Shown: piece after piece, positions 41,698-51,604 of the stretch
How positions within the stretch are numbered: position 1 is the first letter of the stretch
How the letters are laid out: the number at the start of each line of letters is the position of its first letter
Assembly: GCA_019637815.1 (NCBI GenBank)
Contig: JAHBUZ010000025.1
Coordinates: 1-60,870, forward strand
Direction: 5' to 3'
Source of the DNA: Chloroflexota bacterium
GTDB lineage: Bacteria; Chloroflexota; Limnocylindria; Limnocylindrales; CSP1-4
Length of the DNA: 60,870 nucleotides
Translations under genes and position numbers: made by a program
Notes under the pieces: model-generated
Database searches by the model: none
What the model was told of the DNA's origin: nothing
What the model saw: the letters and a program-made list of their open reading frames with translations, nothing else

Positions 41698-44082
41698 CTA
41701 CCGCGCCGGCCAGGTCCAGTCGCGGATGTCGGCCGGGTCCTCGCCCACGGCATAGGCATGGGCGCGTGCCTCGTGTCGACGGTCCACCATCCGCTGGCGC
41801 AGGGCCGCCGCCCGCTGGCCCAGCCCGGGCACGCGGTCGATGACGTCGATGACGAGGCGGAACCGGTCGAGGTCGTTGCGCATGACCATGTCGAAGGGGG
41901 TCGTCACGGTCCCCTCCTCCTTGTAGCCACGCACGTGCAGGTTCTCGTGGTTGTGTCGTCGATACGCGAGGCGATGGATGAGCCACGGATAGCCGTGGTA
42001 CGCGAAGATCACCGGCCGGTCGAGCGTGAACAGCGCATCGAACTCGTGGTCGGGCATGCCATGGGGATGCTCGGTGTCCTGCTGGAGCCGCATCAGGTCG
42101 ACCACGTTGATGACCCGCACACCCAGGTCCGGCAGCTCCTGACGCAGGATGTCCACCGCAGCGAGCGTCTCGAGCGTGGGGATGTCACCGGCACACGCGA
42201 GCACGACGTCCGGATCGGCCACGTCACTGCTCGCCCACTCCCACAGTCCGATGCCGCGGGCGCAGTGGAGCTCCGCCTCTGCCATGGTCAGGTAGTCGAG
42301 CGCGGGCTGCTTGCCGGCGACCACGACGTTCACGTAGTGCCGGCTGCGCAGGCAGTGATCCATGGTCACGAGCAGCGTGTTGGCGTCCGGCGGCAGGTAC
42401 ACCCGGATGACCTCCGCCTTCTTGTTGACGACATGGTCGATGAAGCCCGGGTCCTGGTGGCTGAAGCCGTTGTGGTCCTGGCGCCAGACGTGGCTCGTCA
42501 GCAGGTAGGTCAGCGATGGGAGCGGTCGACGCCACGGAATCTCGCGGGTCATCTTGAGCCACTTCGCATGCTGGTTGAACATCGAGTCGACGAGGTGGAT
42601 GAACGCCTCGTAGCAATCGAACAGGCCGTGGCGTCCGGTGAGCAGGTACCCCTCCAGCCAGCCCTGGCAGGTGTGCTCGGACAGGATCTCCATCACCCGA
42701 CCGCTGTGCGCCAGGTGGTCGTCCGTGTCCAGCACGGGGAGTGCCCACACCCGATCCGTGGCCTCGAACACCGCGCCCAGCCGGTTCGATGCCGTCTCAT
42801 CCGGTCCCACGATGCGGAACGTCGAGGGGTTCTCGCGGATGACATCCCGCAGCCAGGTGCCGAGGACCTTGGTCGCCTCGCTCCGGGTCGCCGCGGGACG
42901 CGCCACCGCGACCGCGTAGTCGCGGAAGTCGGGGAGCGCCAGGTCGTGCGCCACCTGGCCCCCGTTCGCGCGCGGGTTGGCGCTCATGCGCAGCTCCCCG
43001 ACCGGGGCCTGGGCGAGGACCAATGGCACCGGTCGACCCTGCGCGTCGAACAGCTCGTCCGGTCGATACGACCGCATCCACGCTTCCAGCTGGGCGAGGT
43101 GCTCCGGTCGCTCCCGGACATCGGCGAGCGGCACCTGGTGCGAGCGGAAGCTGCCCTCGGCGGGCAACCCGTCCACCTCGGTCGGCCCGGTCCACCCCTT
43201 GGGGGACCGCAGGATGATCATCGGCCACTCCGGCCGTGCCGGCCGCGTCCCTGCCCGTGCCGCCTGCTGGATGGCCGCGATCCCATCGAGCGCCTCGTCC
43301 ATGGCCGCGGCCATGCGCTGGTGCATCTCCATCGGGTCGTCGCCCTCCACGAGCAACGGCCGATAGCCATGGCCCCGGAACAGCGACTCCAGCTCGTCAC
43401 CCGGGATGCGGGCGAGGACGGTGGGATTGGAGATCTTGTAGCCGTTCAGATGCAGGATCGGCAGCACCGCACCGTCATGGACCGGGTCCACGAAGTGGTT
43501 CGACTGCCAGCTCGCCGCCAGCGGCCCGGTCTCCGCCTCGCCGTCGCCCACGACGCAGAAGACGACCAGGTCCGGATCATCGAAGCTGGCGCCGTAGGCG
43601 TGCGAGAGCGCGTAGCCCAGCTCGCCACCCTCGTGGATGGAGCCCGGCATCTCCGGTGTCACGTGGCTGCCCGTGCCGCCCGGGAACGAGAACCGCTGGA
43701 ACAGTCGGGTCATGCCCTCCGCGTCCCGGCTGACATCCGGATACGTCTCGCTGTACGTGCCCTCCAGCCAGGTGCTCGCCGCGATGGCAGGGCCGCCATG
43801 GCCGGGCCCCGCGATGAACAGGGCCGGGAACCCGCGCTCCCGGATCGTGCGGTTGGCGTGTGCGTACACGAACGTGAGCCCGGGCGTCGTGCCCCAGTGG
43901 CCGAGTAGACGGGGCTTGACGTGGTCGGGCCGCAGCGGCTCCTGGAGCAGCGCGTCACCCATCAGGTAGATCTGGCCCACCGACAGGTAGTTGGCGGCGC
44001 GCCACCAGGCATCGATGCCGCTCAGTGCATCCGGGGTCAGGGGGCCGCCGACGGTCAGGGCATCGGTGGTCGGCGTGGTCAT
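41698..44082 (-). CDS. xfp: xylulose-5-phosphate/fructose-6-phosphate phosphoketolase
   Basis: The protein has 794 residues, full length for the family; ATG 44082 has GGAGG 9 nt upstream, and the longer open frame lacks a site. TPP-enzyme features: GPGHGGP (92-98), GDGEAETGP (179-187) with the following N, and [18 protein letters not shown]. It cleaves xylulose-5-P (and fructose-6-P) with phosphate to acetyl phosphate plus a triose (or tetrose) phosphate. With ackA it forms the ATP-yielding phosphoketolase pathway. Confidence 0.95.
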   Translation of the reverse strand: MTTPTTDALTVGGPLTPDALSGIDAWWRAANYLSVGQIYLMGDALLQEPLRPDHVKPRLLGHWGTTPGLTFVYAHANRTIRERGFPALFIAGPGHGGPAIAASTWLEGTYSETYPDVSRDAEGMTRLFQRFSFPGGTGSHVTPEMPGSIHEGGELGYALSHAYGASFDDPDLVVFCVVGDGEAETGPLAASWQSNHFVDPVHDGAVLPILHLNGYKISNPTVLARIPGDELESLFRGHGYRPLLVEGDDPMEMHQRMAAAMDEALDGIAAIQQAARAGTRPARPEWPMIILRSPKGWTGPTEVDGLPAEGSFRSHQVPLADVRERPEHLAQLEAWMRSYRPDELFDAQGRPVPLVLAQAPVGELRMSANPRANGGQVAHDLALPDFRDYAVAVARPAATRSEATKVLGTWLRDVIRENPSTFRIVGPDETASNRLGAVFEATDRVWALPVLDTDDHLAHSGRVMEILSEHTCQGWLEGYLLTGRHGLFDCYEAFIHLVDSMFNQHAKWLKMTREIPWRRPLPSLTYLLTSHVWRQDHNGFSHQDPGFIDHVVNKKAEVIRVYLPPDANTLLVTMDHCLRSRHYVNVVVAGKQPALDYLTMAEAELHCARGIGLWEWASSDVADPDVVLACAGDIPTLETLAAVDILRQELPDLGVRVINVVDLMRLQQDTEHPHGMPDHEFDALFTLDRPVIFAYHGYPWLIHRLAYRRHNHENLHVRGYKEEGTVTTPFDMVMRNDLDRFRLVIDVIDRVPGLGQRAAALRQRMVDRRHEARAHAYAVGEDPADIRDWTWPAR

Positions 44083-44243
44083 GGGGTCATACCTCCGCGG
44101 TCGTGGCACGTCGAGGGTACGCCTCTCCCCCGCGTCCGGCCGACGGGCCGATGGACACATCACCGACCGCCGACCGGCATGCAGCGGGGATGCCGCAGGT
44201 CACGGCGGGTCACTGGTAACGCCTCGCCGCCGCGAGCGTCTGG

Positions 44244-45545
44244 ATGCGCATGATCGACCGGTGGCCCTGGCGTCTGCTCGCGATGGTGATGCTGCTCTTG
44301 ATGGCGCTCCCGCACGGAGTCGGCGCCGCAACGCCCGGGGGCGGATCACCCGATCCCGGGTCCCCGGTGCCGTCCTCGCCGGAGCCCGCACCATCCATGC
44401 CTGCGGCGCCCGAGCTCACGCGACAGGGCGTCGCCCAGGACGACACCATCCAGCTGACCATCGAGACCGAGCGTGAACGCTTCCACGTCGACGAGGAGAT
44501 CGCGATCACCACGCTCGTGCGAGCACTCGGCGACGGACCGATCGAGATGGGAGTGTCCAGGAGTGGCCTCGTCGCGTTCGCCATCGAGCAGCTGGACGGG
44601 CCGATCCGGCTGGGCGCACGGCGACGAGCGTCGTGCGGACGCCAGCGGCTCCAGGGCGGCGAGGTCATGGAGGTCCCGTTCCGGGTGACCGCCGCCGACG
44701 ACCCGGATGACCTTGCCGAGGCTGAGATGGAGCGGATCCTGTCGGAGCCGGATCTACGGCTGCCGATGGGCACGTATCGGATCACCGCCCATGCGAGATA
44801 CGGCGATCCGGAGTGCGCCTCACCTCGGTCGCTCAAGACGTCCATCGTGATCGCCGTGGGCCTGGTCCAATGGGACGCGGTCCCCCTCCCCATCCAGGTC
44901 CTCGAGTGTGATGGACGACCCTCATCGACGGGTCGTGACCTGAACCCGGGCGATGTCGGCGGCAGCGGACCCGATCCTGCCACGGTGGTCCTCACCACGA
45001 TGCAGGACGGGGACCTGGTCGCGCCGTGGTCCGGCTACGAGGCGATCGCCGCGGACGAGGACACGATGCTGTTCGTGTATCGGGCCGGCGGGCGGGTCAA
45101 GACGGCGGTCCTGCTCCAGGAGGGCGTGCCGCCCCTGGGGTCGGGCTGGCGCATGATCGGGTTCCGCCGATGCCTGCTCGAGGAGCTGGGGCCGGACGTG
45201 GACCTCGGGCCGGACTGGCGGATCTGGGCACATCCCGATGGCCGCATCCTGGGCAGCCGACGGAACTCCGGTCACTGCGGCTGGGAGCGCGTCTGGTCCT
45301 TGCTCTACCAGCGGGATCCGCAGGTGGACTACGTGCGAGATCCCGAGCATCGGTTCCGGAAGGTCGTGCCGGTGCCGTATGCCACGGGCGTCCGGCTCCC
45401 CCGCGGCGCGCGTGACACCGGCTATCGACGAGGCGGTGCGCAGCTCTGGATGGGGCCCCGGAAGCGGGCCGTGTTCGTGGTCCGCGCCGACGGCGTGGTG
45501 GAGCGATGGCCGCGGGTCATCGGCGGAGTCGTGTGTGGTGGCTGA
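44244..45545 (+). CDS. secreted protein of unknown family, paralogue 1
   Basis: The protein has 433 residues. The signal peptide ends HGVGAAT, followed by a Pro/Ser linker to about residue 55. Domain 1 (about 60-205) has LTIETERERFHVDEEIAI, IEQLDGPIRLG and RLPMGTYRITA, resembling a beta-sandwich intermediate-filament-like/BsuPI type. Domain 2 (about 215-433) has LLEELGPDVDLGPDWRIWAHPDG, HCGWERVWSLLYQRDP and YATGVRLPRGARDTGYRRG with several conserved Cys. The next gene is a clear paralogue of identical length. No family was recognised for domain 2. Confidence 0.8.
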   Translation: MRMIDRWPWRLLAMVMLLLMALPHGVGAATPGGGSPDPGSPVPSSPEPAPSMPAAPELTRQGVAQDDTIQLTIETERERFHVDEEIAITTLVRALGDGPIEMGVSRSGLVAFAIEQLDGPIRLGARRRASCGRQRLQGGEVMEVPFRVTAADDPDDLAEAEMERILSEPDLRLPMGTYRITAHARYGDPECASPRSLKTSIVIAVGLVQWDAVPLPIQVLECDGRPSSTGRDLNPGDVGGSGPDPATVVLTTMQDGDLVAPWSGYEAIAADEDTMLFVYRAGGRVKTAVLLQEGVPPLGSGWRMIGFRRCLLEELGPDVDLGPDWRIWAHPDGRILGSRRNSGHCGWERVWSLLYQRDPQVDYVRDPEHRFRKVVPVPYATGVRLPRGARDTGYRRGGAQLWMGPRKRAVFVVRADGVVERWPRVIGGVVCGG

Positions 45546-45590
45546 CGCTCGCGCTCGCGGATCACGGCGGCAAGGAACCACCTCGATACC

Positions 45591-46892
45591 GTGCGCGTCC
45601 GGTGTCCCATGAGCAGCATGTGGCCCCTCGGCGTCCTGATGAGCGTCCTCCTCCTGGGCACGACACCACAGAGCGTCCTCGCTGCGTCGCCCGAACCTGG
45701 AGCGTCGGTGACGTCTGCCGAGGAGCGCACGCCCGTGGGCGTCGCCCGGGATGACCACTTCGAGCTGACCATCAGCACGGAGCGCGAGCGATTCGATGTC
45801 GACGAGCCGATCCCGATCACGACCGCGATCCGCTACACCGGGTCCGAGGACCGGTTCGACATCGGCACGTCCTACGGCGGCATCATCGCCTTCCGGATCG
45901 AGCAGCTGGATGGCCCGATCGACCTTGGTCCGGCTCGACGCGCGGCGTGCATCTCGGACACGTTCGTCGCGGGCGAGGTCCGGGATGTGCCGTTCTCGCC
46001 GTCCGGCGGCTTCGACATGGACGACCCGTTGGCGGACATGCTCCGGACGATCCTCACGGAGCCCGAGCTGCGGCTGCCGATGGGCACGTATCGCATCACC
46101 GCCCAGGCGGAGTACGGTCTGCAGGGCTGTGCCGGGTCGAGACACCTCGAGGCGTCCATCACGATCGCCGTCGGCCAGGTCCCGGAGGTCGACCCGGCGG
46201 GCGCGGCGGGCGCCGGTGGCCAGGGACTCGTGCCGGAGCCCGTCGAGGTGCTCGACTGCGATGGTGCTCCCTCCACCATCGGCGCGGACCTCAGCCCGGG
46301 TGAGCTCGATGTCAGCGGGCCCGATCCGGCGGCCGTGCTCCGGGCATCCATGCGGGATACCGTCTACCTCGCGCCACGGACGGGATACGAGGCGCTCGCC
46401 GCCGATGCGCACCGGATGCTGTTCGTGTATCGCGTGGCGGGGCGGGTCAAGGTCGCGGTCCTGCTCCGGGATGACGTCGAGCCCTCCGCGTCGACGTGGC
46501 AGGTCACTGGATACCGGTCCTGCGAGCTCGAGGAGCTGGGCCCTGACGTGGACCTGGGGCCGGACTGGCGGGTCTGGGCGCATCCCGACGGACGGATCCT
46601 GGTGAGCCGACGCAACTCCAGTCACTGCGGCTGGGAGCGCGTGTGGTCCCTGCTGTATCAGCGGGACCCGCTGGTGGAGTACCTCCGCGACCCGGAGCAG
46701 CACTTCCGCGACGTGGTCCCGGTGCCATACGCCACGGGCGTGCGCCTGCCGCGGCAGGCATCCGACACGGGCTATCGACGCGGGGAGGCCCAGCTCTGGG
46801 CGGTCCCCAATGGGCGAGCCCTCTACATCGTGCGTGATGACGGCGTGGTGGAGCGCTGGTCACGCCTCGACGGCGGGGTCGTCTGCAACTGA
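45591..46892 (+). CDS. secreted protein of unknown family, paralogue 2
   Basis: The protein has 433 residues from GTG 45591; ATG 45609 is an alternative giving 427 residues. The signal peptide ends SVLAAS. It shares with its neighbour LTISTERERFDVDEPIPI, IEQLDGPIDLG, LRLPMGTYRITA, LEELGPDVDLGPDWRVWAHP, HCGWERVWSLLYQRDP and a C-terminal VVERWSRLDGGVVC. The tandem arrangement, 45 bp apart, implies duplication and probably one transcript. Differences concentrate in the linker and domain 1. Confidence 0.8.
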   Translation: MRVRCPMSSMWPLGVLMSVLLLGTTPQSVLAASPEPGASVTSAEERTPVGVARDDHFELTISTERERFDVDEPIPITTAIRYTGSEDRFDIGTSYGGIIAFRIEQLDGPIDLGPARRAACISDTFVAGEVRDVPFSPSGGFDMDDPLADMLRTILTEPELRLPMGTYRITAQAEYGLQGCAGSRHLEASITIAVGQVPEVDPAGAAGAGGQGLVPEPVEVLDCDGAPSTIGADLSPGELDVSGPDPAAVLRASMRDTVYLAPRTGYEALAADAHRMLFVYRVAGRVKVAVLLRDDVEPSASTWQVTGYRSCELEELGPDVDLGPDWRVWAHPDGRILVSRRNSSHCGWERVWSLLYQRDPLVEYLRDPEQHFRDVVPVPYATGVRLPRQASDTGYRRGEAQLWAVPNGRALYIVRDDGVVERWSRLDGGVVCN

Positions 46893-46979
46893 TCGCGTGG
46901 TCCGGATCGCGACCACTCCCGCCTGGCGGCCGCCACGAACCTGACAGGCGCTGACACGTCCGCCGCGCATCATCCACCG

Positions 46980-47540
46980 ATGATCGCTGACTTCGCGTGG
47001 GCCCCGCCTCGGCTCGCCCCGTTCCTTGCCCAGTGGGACTACATGGCCGCGCAGCTGCTTGGTCGGCTGGCGGGGCTGACCGACACCGAGTACCTGTGGG
47101 AGCCCACGCCCGGCGCGTGGACGGTGGCGCGGCTGCCGGACGGCCGTGGGGCACCCGAGGAGCGCGGCTGGGCGGTCGACGCGGTCGTCACGCCGCCGCG
47201 GACGCTCGCGTGGTCCATCTGCCACCTGGGGTCCGGCACGCTCGTCCGCGCCGACCACCTGACGGGCGGGCACACCCTCCAGGACGAGGACGTGGACTGG
47301 CCGATGACCGCCGAGGACGGCATCGAGCTGCTCCGGCGTGGTCTCGATGCCTGGCGGGGTGGTCTGGCCGGGATGACCGATGTCGATCTCGACACGATCG
47401 GCAGGAGCGCCTACCCGCATGGCCTCGACCCCACGCTGCCGCTCCTGGACATCGTGTGGTGGGTCAACAAGGAGCTCATCGAGCACGCCGCCGAGATCTG
47501 GTATGCCCGCGACCTGTACGCGGCCACGCATCAGGGCTGA
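46980..47540 (+). CDS. DinB-family protein
   Basis: The protein has 186 residues: a four-helix bundle with FLAQWDYMAAQLLGRLAGLT, TLAWSICHLGSGTLVRADHL (metal-type His) and IVWWVNKELIEHAAEIWYARDLY (second His/Glu cluster), the DinB/YfiT arrangement. Members act as thiol-dependent transferases or are of unknown role. It is monocistronic by appearance, 88 bp after the paralogue pair. Confidence 0.85.
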   Translation: MIADFAWAPPRLAPFLAQWDYMAAQLLGRLAGLTDTEYLWEPTPGAWTVARLPDGRGAPEERGWAVDAVVTPPRTLAWSICHLGSGTLVRADHLTGGHTLQDEDVDWPMTAEDGIELLRRGLDAWRGGLAGMTDVDLDTIGRSAYPHGLDPTLPLLDIVWWVNKELIEHAAEIWYARDLYAATHQG

Positions 47541-47672
47541 CGAAGCGAGCCGGCGACAGCGAAGCCGTCGGCGAGCCCCGCTGGCGACATGCCGCCCGGC
47601 CCGGCCACGCCGCGACATCCGGCCCGACGCTGCGTGACACCCGGCCCGGGGCGCCGCCGGCCCGCCCGCACC

Positions 47673-47678
47673 TAGACT
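47673..47678 (+). promoter_or_regulatory. leaderless-type -10 box (TAGACT) before the CoA transferase
   Basis: TAGACT ends 6 nt before the ATG at 47685 with no Shine-Dalgarno sequence between them. Transcription would start at or next to the A of the start codon. No -35 consensus was seen. Confidence 0.45.
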
Positions 47679-47684
47679 CCGGGC

Positions 47685-48971
47685 ATGGAGATCGTCAGCG
47701 CCGAGCAGGCCGTCGCCCACGTCCGGTCGGGCGACCTGGTCCACATCCATGGCACGTGTGCCACACCGTCCGTGCTGCTGGACGCGCTCGTCGCGCGTGC
47801 CCCGGAGCTGCGGGACGTGCGTATCACGCACCTCCACACGGAGGGACCGGCACCACACCTCGATCCCGCGGTCGCCGATTCGTTCCGGCACCTCGCGCTG
47901 TTCATCGGCGCGAACGCGCGCCAGGCCGTGGCGGAGGGCCGTGCCGACTACATCCCCACGTTCCTGTCCGATGTCCCGCGTCTCTTCGCCAGCCGTGCAC
48001 TGCCGGTGGACACCGTGTTCCTCAACACGACCCGCCCCGACGCGCACGGGTTCGTGTCGCTCGGCAGCTCCGTGGACGTGATGCCCGCCGCCATCCGCGC
48101 CGCGACCCATGTCGTGGCGCAGCTCAACGCCTCGATGCCGCGCACCCTGGGAGCGAGCTTCATCCACGTCGATGACATCGAGCTGGGCGTGGAGGTGGAC
48201 GTGCCGCCCTGGTCGGTACATCCGGCACCCGTGGGTGACGTCCAGCGGCGCATCGGGGCGCACGTCGCGGACCTGGTCCCGGATGGCGCGACCCTCCAGC
48301 TGGGCATCGGTGCCATCCCGAGCGCGGTCACCGAGGCGCTCCATCGACACCGCGACCTGGGCATCCACACCGAGGTGTTCACGGACGCGGTGGTCGACCT
48401 CGTGGAGCGGGGGGTCGTCACGGGGAGCCGCAAGGAGCTCGACCGGGGCGCCATCGTCACCGCATTCCTGATGGGCACGCCGCGCCTGTGGTCGTTCGTG
48501 GATGACAACCCCATGGTCCAGATGCGCCCGGTCGACTACACCAACGACACGGCGATCATCCGCCGCTTCCGACGCATGACGTCCATCAACTCGGCGATCG
48601 AGATCGACCTGACGGGCCAGGTGGTCGCCGATTCCATCGGCGGTCGCTTCTACAGCGGCATCGGCGGCCAGATGGACTTCGTGCGTGGCGCGTCGCTCGC
48701 CCCGCAGGGCCGCGCCATCATCTGCCTCCCCTCCACCGCGGCGCGTGACACGGTGTCACGTATCGTGGCGCGGCTGACGCCCGGTGGTGGCGTGGTGACG
48801 ACCCGCGGTCACGTCCACACCGTGGTCACGGAGCACGGCGTCGCGGAGCTCCACGGCAGGACCATCCGGGAGCGTGCGGCGGCGCTCATCGCCATCGCCC
48901 ACCCGGCGTTCCGCGAGACCCTCGAACGACAGGCCCACGAGCTCGGGCTGCTGGGCCGCCGCACCTCGTAG
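47685..48971 (+). CDS. acetyl-CoA hydrolase/transferase family (CoA transferase)
   Basis: The protein has 428 residues. Family features: VRSGDLVHIHGTCATPSVLL, ITHLHTEGPAPHL, FLNTTRPDAHGFVSLG, LQLGIGAIPSAV, the catalytic-glutamate region INSAIEIDLTGQV and YSGIGGQMDFVRGA, as in 4-hydroxybutyrate/acetate CoA-transferases. It probably activates a short acid with acetyl-CoA or releases acetate; substrate not determinable. Acetate made by the Xfp/AckA pathway is a plausible partner. GC-rich direct repeats (CCGGTCGGGCGGATCC twice) follow the stop. Confidence 0.87.
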   Translation: MEIVSAEQAVAHVRSGDLVHIHGTCATPSVLLDALVARAPELRDVRITHLHTEGPAPHLDPAVADSFRHLALFIGANARQAVAEGRADYIPTFLSDVPRLFASRALPVDTVFLNTTRPDAHGFVSLGSSVDVMPAAIRAATHVVAQLNASMPRTLGASFIHVDDIELGVEVDVPPWSVHPAPVGDVQRRIGAHVADLVPDGATLQLGIGAIPSAVTEALHRHRDLGIHTEVFTDAVVDLVERGVVTGSRKELDRGAIVTAFLMGTPRLWSFVDDNPMVQMRPVDYTNDTAIIRRFRRMTSINSAIEIDLTGQVVADSIGGRFYSGIGGQMDFVRGASLAPQGRAIICLPSTAARDTVSRIVARLTPGGGVVTTRGHVHTVVTEHGVAELHGRTIRERAAALIAIAHPAFRETLERQAHELGLLGRRTS

Positions 48972-49054
48972 GCGGATCCCCTGGCGGACCAGCCGGTCGG
49001 GCGGATCCTCACGGGCGACCCGGTCGGGCGGATCCCATCGTCACCCCGTCGACA

Positions 49055-49303
49055 TCACGCCAGCTGCTCGTCCGGCAGGTCCGTCGGCGCGGCCACGGCG
49101 TCCGGGGCGTCGGGCGCATCCCCGGGCAGGTCCAGGCTCCCGCCATCCGGATCGTCCGGTCGATCCACGGGCCACACGGCCGGATCGTCGATGCTGCCCG
49201 CCGGATCATCCGGTGCGGGTGCGTCCGCAGGTCCCTCCGTGGTCGGCCATGGATCGGGGTCGAGCGGCAGGCCCAGTGGATCCGGGCGCAATGGGTCGGT
49301 CAT
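49055..49303 (-). CDS. acidic Pro/Asp-rich hypothetical protein
   Basis: The protein has 82 residues from ATG 49303 with GGAGGA about 9 nt upstream. It is almost entirely Asp, Pro, Ala and Leu (DPLRPDPLGLPLDPDPW, APDDPAGSIDDPAVW), so it is probably disordered. No family was recognised. It sits alone between the CoA transferase and the META/PASTA gene. Confidence 0.6.
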   Translation of the reverse strand: MTDPLRPDPLGLPLDPDPWPTTEGPADAPAPDDPAGSIDDPAVWPVDRPDDPDGGSLDLPGDAPDAPDAVAAPTDLPDEQLA

Positions 49304-49450
49304 GGGTCGGCTCCTCCAGCGCGGCGACCCGTGGTCCTGGGTCGGACGCCCAGCGTCGACCAGCACGCCACACGATCGCCCCTCGTCGACCGGGTCGCCA
49401 CCTTGCAGTCGCGTGGCGACACGCGCAGCGGCAGCCGGTCGTTCGCGCGG

Positions 49451-51517
49451 CTAGCGCTGGAGCGGGCTGAACCGGAGGACCGGTGTCCCGGACGGACCGC
49501 GCAGCCGCAGCTGGCGCCCGTCCTCGGACAGCGTGAACCGGTCGGTGGTGCCGAGGGCGGACAGGAACAACGACTGGAGCGTGTCCGCGGGCTCACCGCA
49601 GACCATGCGACCCCCTGCCACGGTGCCGAGGGCGATCCGCGAGCCGTCCACCCGATAGGTGGTGGAGTACGGGTTGCAGCCGGTCGAGCCGGACATGCTG
49701 CCGTCGAGGAAGTCCGCCGTGGGCGGCGCCACGTCCGCGGGCAGGTCGATCGCGTTCCCCTCCTCGTCGATGTAGCGGGTCAGGACCCAGCGCGTGCCCG
49801 CGAGCGGATCGGCGGGCGTGGCCGTCGGTCGGGGTGTGGCCGTCGCGGTGGGTCGAGGCGTGGCTGTCGCGGTGGGTCGAGGGGTGGGTCGAGGCGTGGG
49901 TCGCGGGGTCGGCCTCGGGCTCGGCCGGGGCGTCGGTGATGGCGAGGGGCGCTGGGTCGGCCGGGGCGTCGGTGACGGCGAGGGCCGCGGCCCGCGCGAG
50001 ACCACGTAGTCGATGCGGGCCCTGGCCCTGACCATCACCCCGGCGCGTGGATCGGTGCGCACGATGCGACCTGACCGGATGGAGTCGGAGAACGCGCGGC
50101 TGCGCTCGCCGGCGCGAAGACCGACCTCGCCAAGCCGGACGAGGGCGTCCGCCTCCACCATGTCCACGACGTCGGGCACCGCGACAGGCGCGGGCGTCGG
50201 CGTGGGGGTCGGCCGGGGTGTGCGGGTGGGCTCGGGTGACGGTGTGGGTCGTGGAGTGCGCGTCGGCTCGGGTGAGGGGGTCGGCGTCGGCTCCGGTGTG
50301 GGCCCGATGCCCACGAGCGTGAGGCGCACCTCGCCCTCCGCGTCCACCAGCGCAAGGCCCGGACCGTCCACCTGCCACCGGGTGATGGCCGCGAGGGCCA
50401 CCTGGATCGCGGCGTCCTGGGTCGCGAGCACATCGGAGGGACAGGTGTCACCGGTCACCCCGAGTGGCCCCACCTCCACGGTGCCGCCGGACACGTGATA
50501 CGTGGCCACGATGCTGTTGCAGCCGGTCCAGCCGAAGAGCGTGCCGTTGCCGAACAGGTCGAGACGTGGGGCGGAGCCCGCCACCGGTGGCTGGTCCGTG
50601 TCGCCGATCCGGATGCTGGTCACGCGCCAGCTCGCTGTCAGCGCGCCGGTGGTGCCGGCGATGAACGTGAGCAGGGTGTCGCCCGACCCATCGAGGAGCA
50701 TCAGGGTGTCATCCGTGAGCACCCAGGACCGCGCCCGGTCGAGCGCGTCGAGGTAGTACCACTCCCGGACGGCCGCGCCGGGCGTCCCGCACTCGGTGGC
50801 CGTGGAGGCGAGCGGTCCGATCCGGATGGCATCGCCATCGACACGCCACGCGCCGGTCATCGCGTCGCAGCCGGTCCAGCCGCGGGCGGTGCTGTCGAGA
50901 CCCAGGTCCAGGGTCAACGGAGCGGCCGGGTCGGGGGCCTGGAGCCCGTCGTCGGTCCGGTACGCGGTGGCCGTCCAGCTGCCCACGACGGGCGCGGGCG
51001 GCTCGGCCCGATACAGCAGCCGGGGCGCCCCGGCGGCGTCCAGGAGGACGAGCGTGTCGCCCACGATGGTCGCCTGGGTGACGAGCGGCAGCGTCCCGAG
51101 ATACGCGAGCTCGAGGGCAGCGACCGAGTCCTCGCAGGCCATGAGCGTCGTCGCGGCAGGCCCGAAGCGGATGCTCGTGCCGTCGATCTCGACCTCGCTC
51201 GTGTAGCGGTTGCAGCCGGCCGCGCCCGCCGCCACGCCATCGACGATGTGGAGCGTGACCACGGCCTCCGGCACGGCCGCAGCGGCGACCGCCGGTGACG
51301 CCGCCTGATCGAGCAGCCAGGTGGTGCCCTCGAGGGGCGCCGGGACCACGGGCGGCGCGGGGGACGCCTGGCTGGACGCGGGCGGCCCGCTCGGATCGGG
51401 TGACTGGGCCGCTGCCGGGATGGCGCCGGTGACCGCGAGCAGGAGGGCCAGGAGCCACGCCACGATGCCGCGCGGGCGGACCATGGTCGAGGTCGGGAGA
51501 CCAGCGCGTGTCGTCAT
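49451..51517 (-). CDS. secreted protein with four META (HslJ-like) domains and one PASTA domain
   Basis: The protein has 688 residues. The signal peptide ends IPAAAQS (about residue 39). META-type repeats start near 62 (GTTWLLDQ, AGCNRYTSEV), 177 (GSWTATAY, GWTGCDAMTG), 293 (ASWRVTSI, GWTGCNSIV) and 571 (GTRWVLTRY, STGCNPYSTTYR). A PASTA domain lies at about 445-511 (VPDVVDMVEADALVRLGEVGL), flanked by two Pro/Thr/Arg linkers. META domains are envelope-associated in heat-shock and secreted proteins; PASTA binds peptidoglycan or muropeptides. TATCGT 8 nt before the ATG (rc of 51526-51531) suggests a leaderless mRNA. Confidence 0.85.
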   Translation of the reverse strand: MTTRAGLPTSTMVRPRGIVAWLLALLLAVTGAIPAAAQSPDPSGPPASSQASPAPPVVPAPLEGTTWLLDQAASPAVAAAAVPEAVVTLHIVDGVAAGAAGCNRYTSEVEIDGTSIRFGPAATTLMACEDSVAALELAYLGTLPLVTQATIVGDTLVLLDAAGAPRLLYRAEPPAPVVGSWTATAYRTDDGLQAPDPAAPLTLDLGLDSTARGWTGCDAMTGAWRVDGDAIRIGPLASTATECGTPGAAVREWYYLDALDRARSWVLTDDTLMLLDGSGDTLLTFIAGTTGALTASWRVTSIRIGDTDQPPVAGSAPRLDLFGNGTLFGWTGCNSIVATYHVSGGTVEVGPLGVTGDTCPSDVLATQDAAIQVALAAITRWQVDGPGLALVDAEGEVRLTLVGIGPTPEPTPTPSPEPTRTPRPTPSPEPTRTPRPTPTPTPAPVAVPDVVDMVEADALVRLGEVGLRAGERSRAFSDSIRSGRIVRTDPRAGVMVRARARIDYVVSRGPRPSPSPTPRPTQRPSPSPTPRPSPRPTPRPTPRPTPRPTATATPRPTATATPRPTATPADPLAGTRWVLTRYIDEEGNAIDLPADVAPPTADFLDGSMSGSTGCNPYSTTYRVDGSRIALGTVAGGRMVCGEPADTLQSLFLSALGTTDRFTLSEDGRQLRLRGPSGTPVLRFSPLQR

Positions 51518-51604
51518 GATGCGGGACGATACCCGATGCGACCCGCGCAGGATGTCACCCGAACCGGGTGACAGGGGCTCGCGAGGCGGGCTGGCACCGG
51601 CCGA

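Noticed and set aside
41623..43908. 761-residue plus-strand open frame
   Set aside because: It is a shadow of the phosphoketolase and acetate kinase genes on the minus strand.
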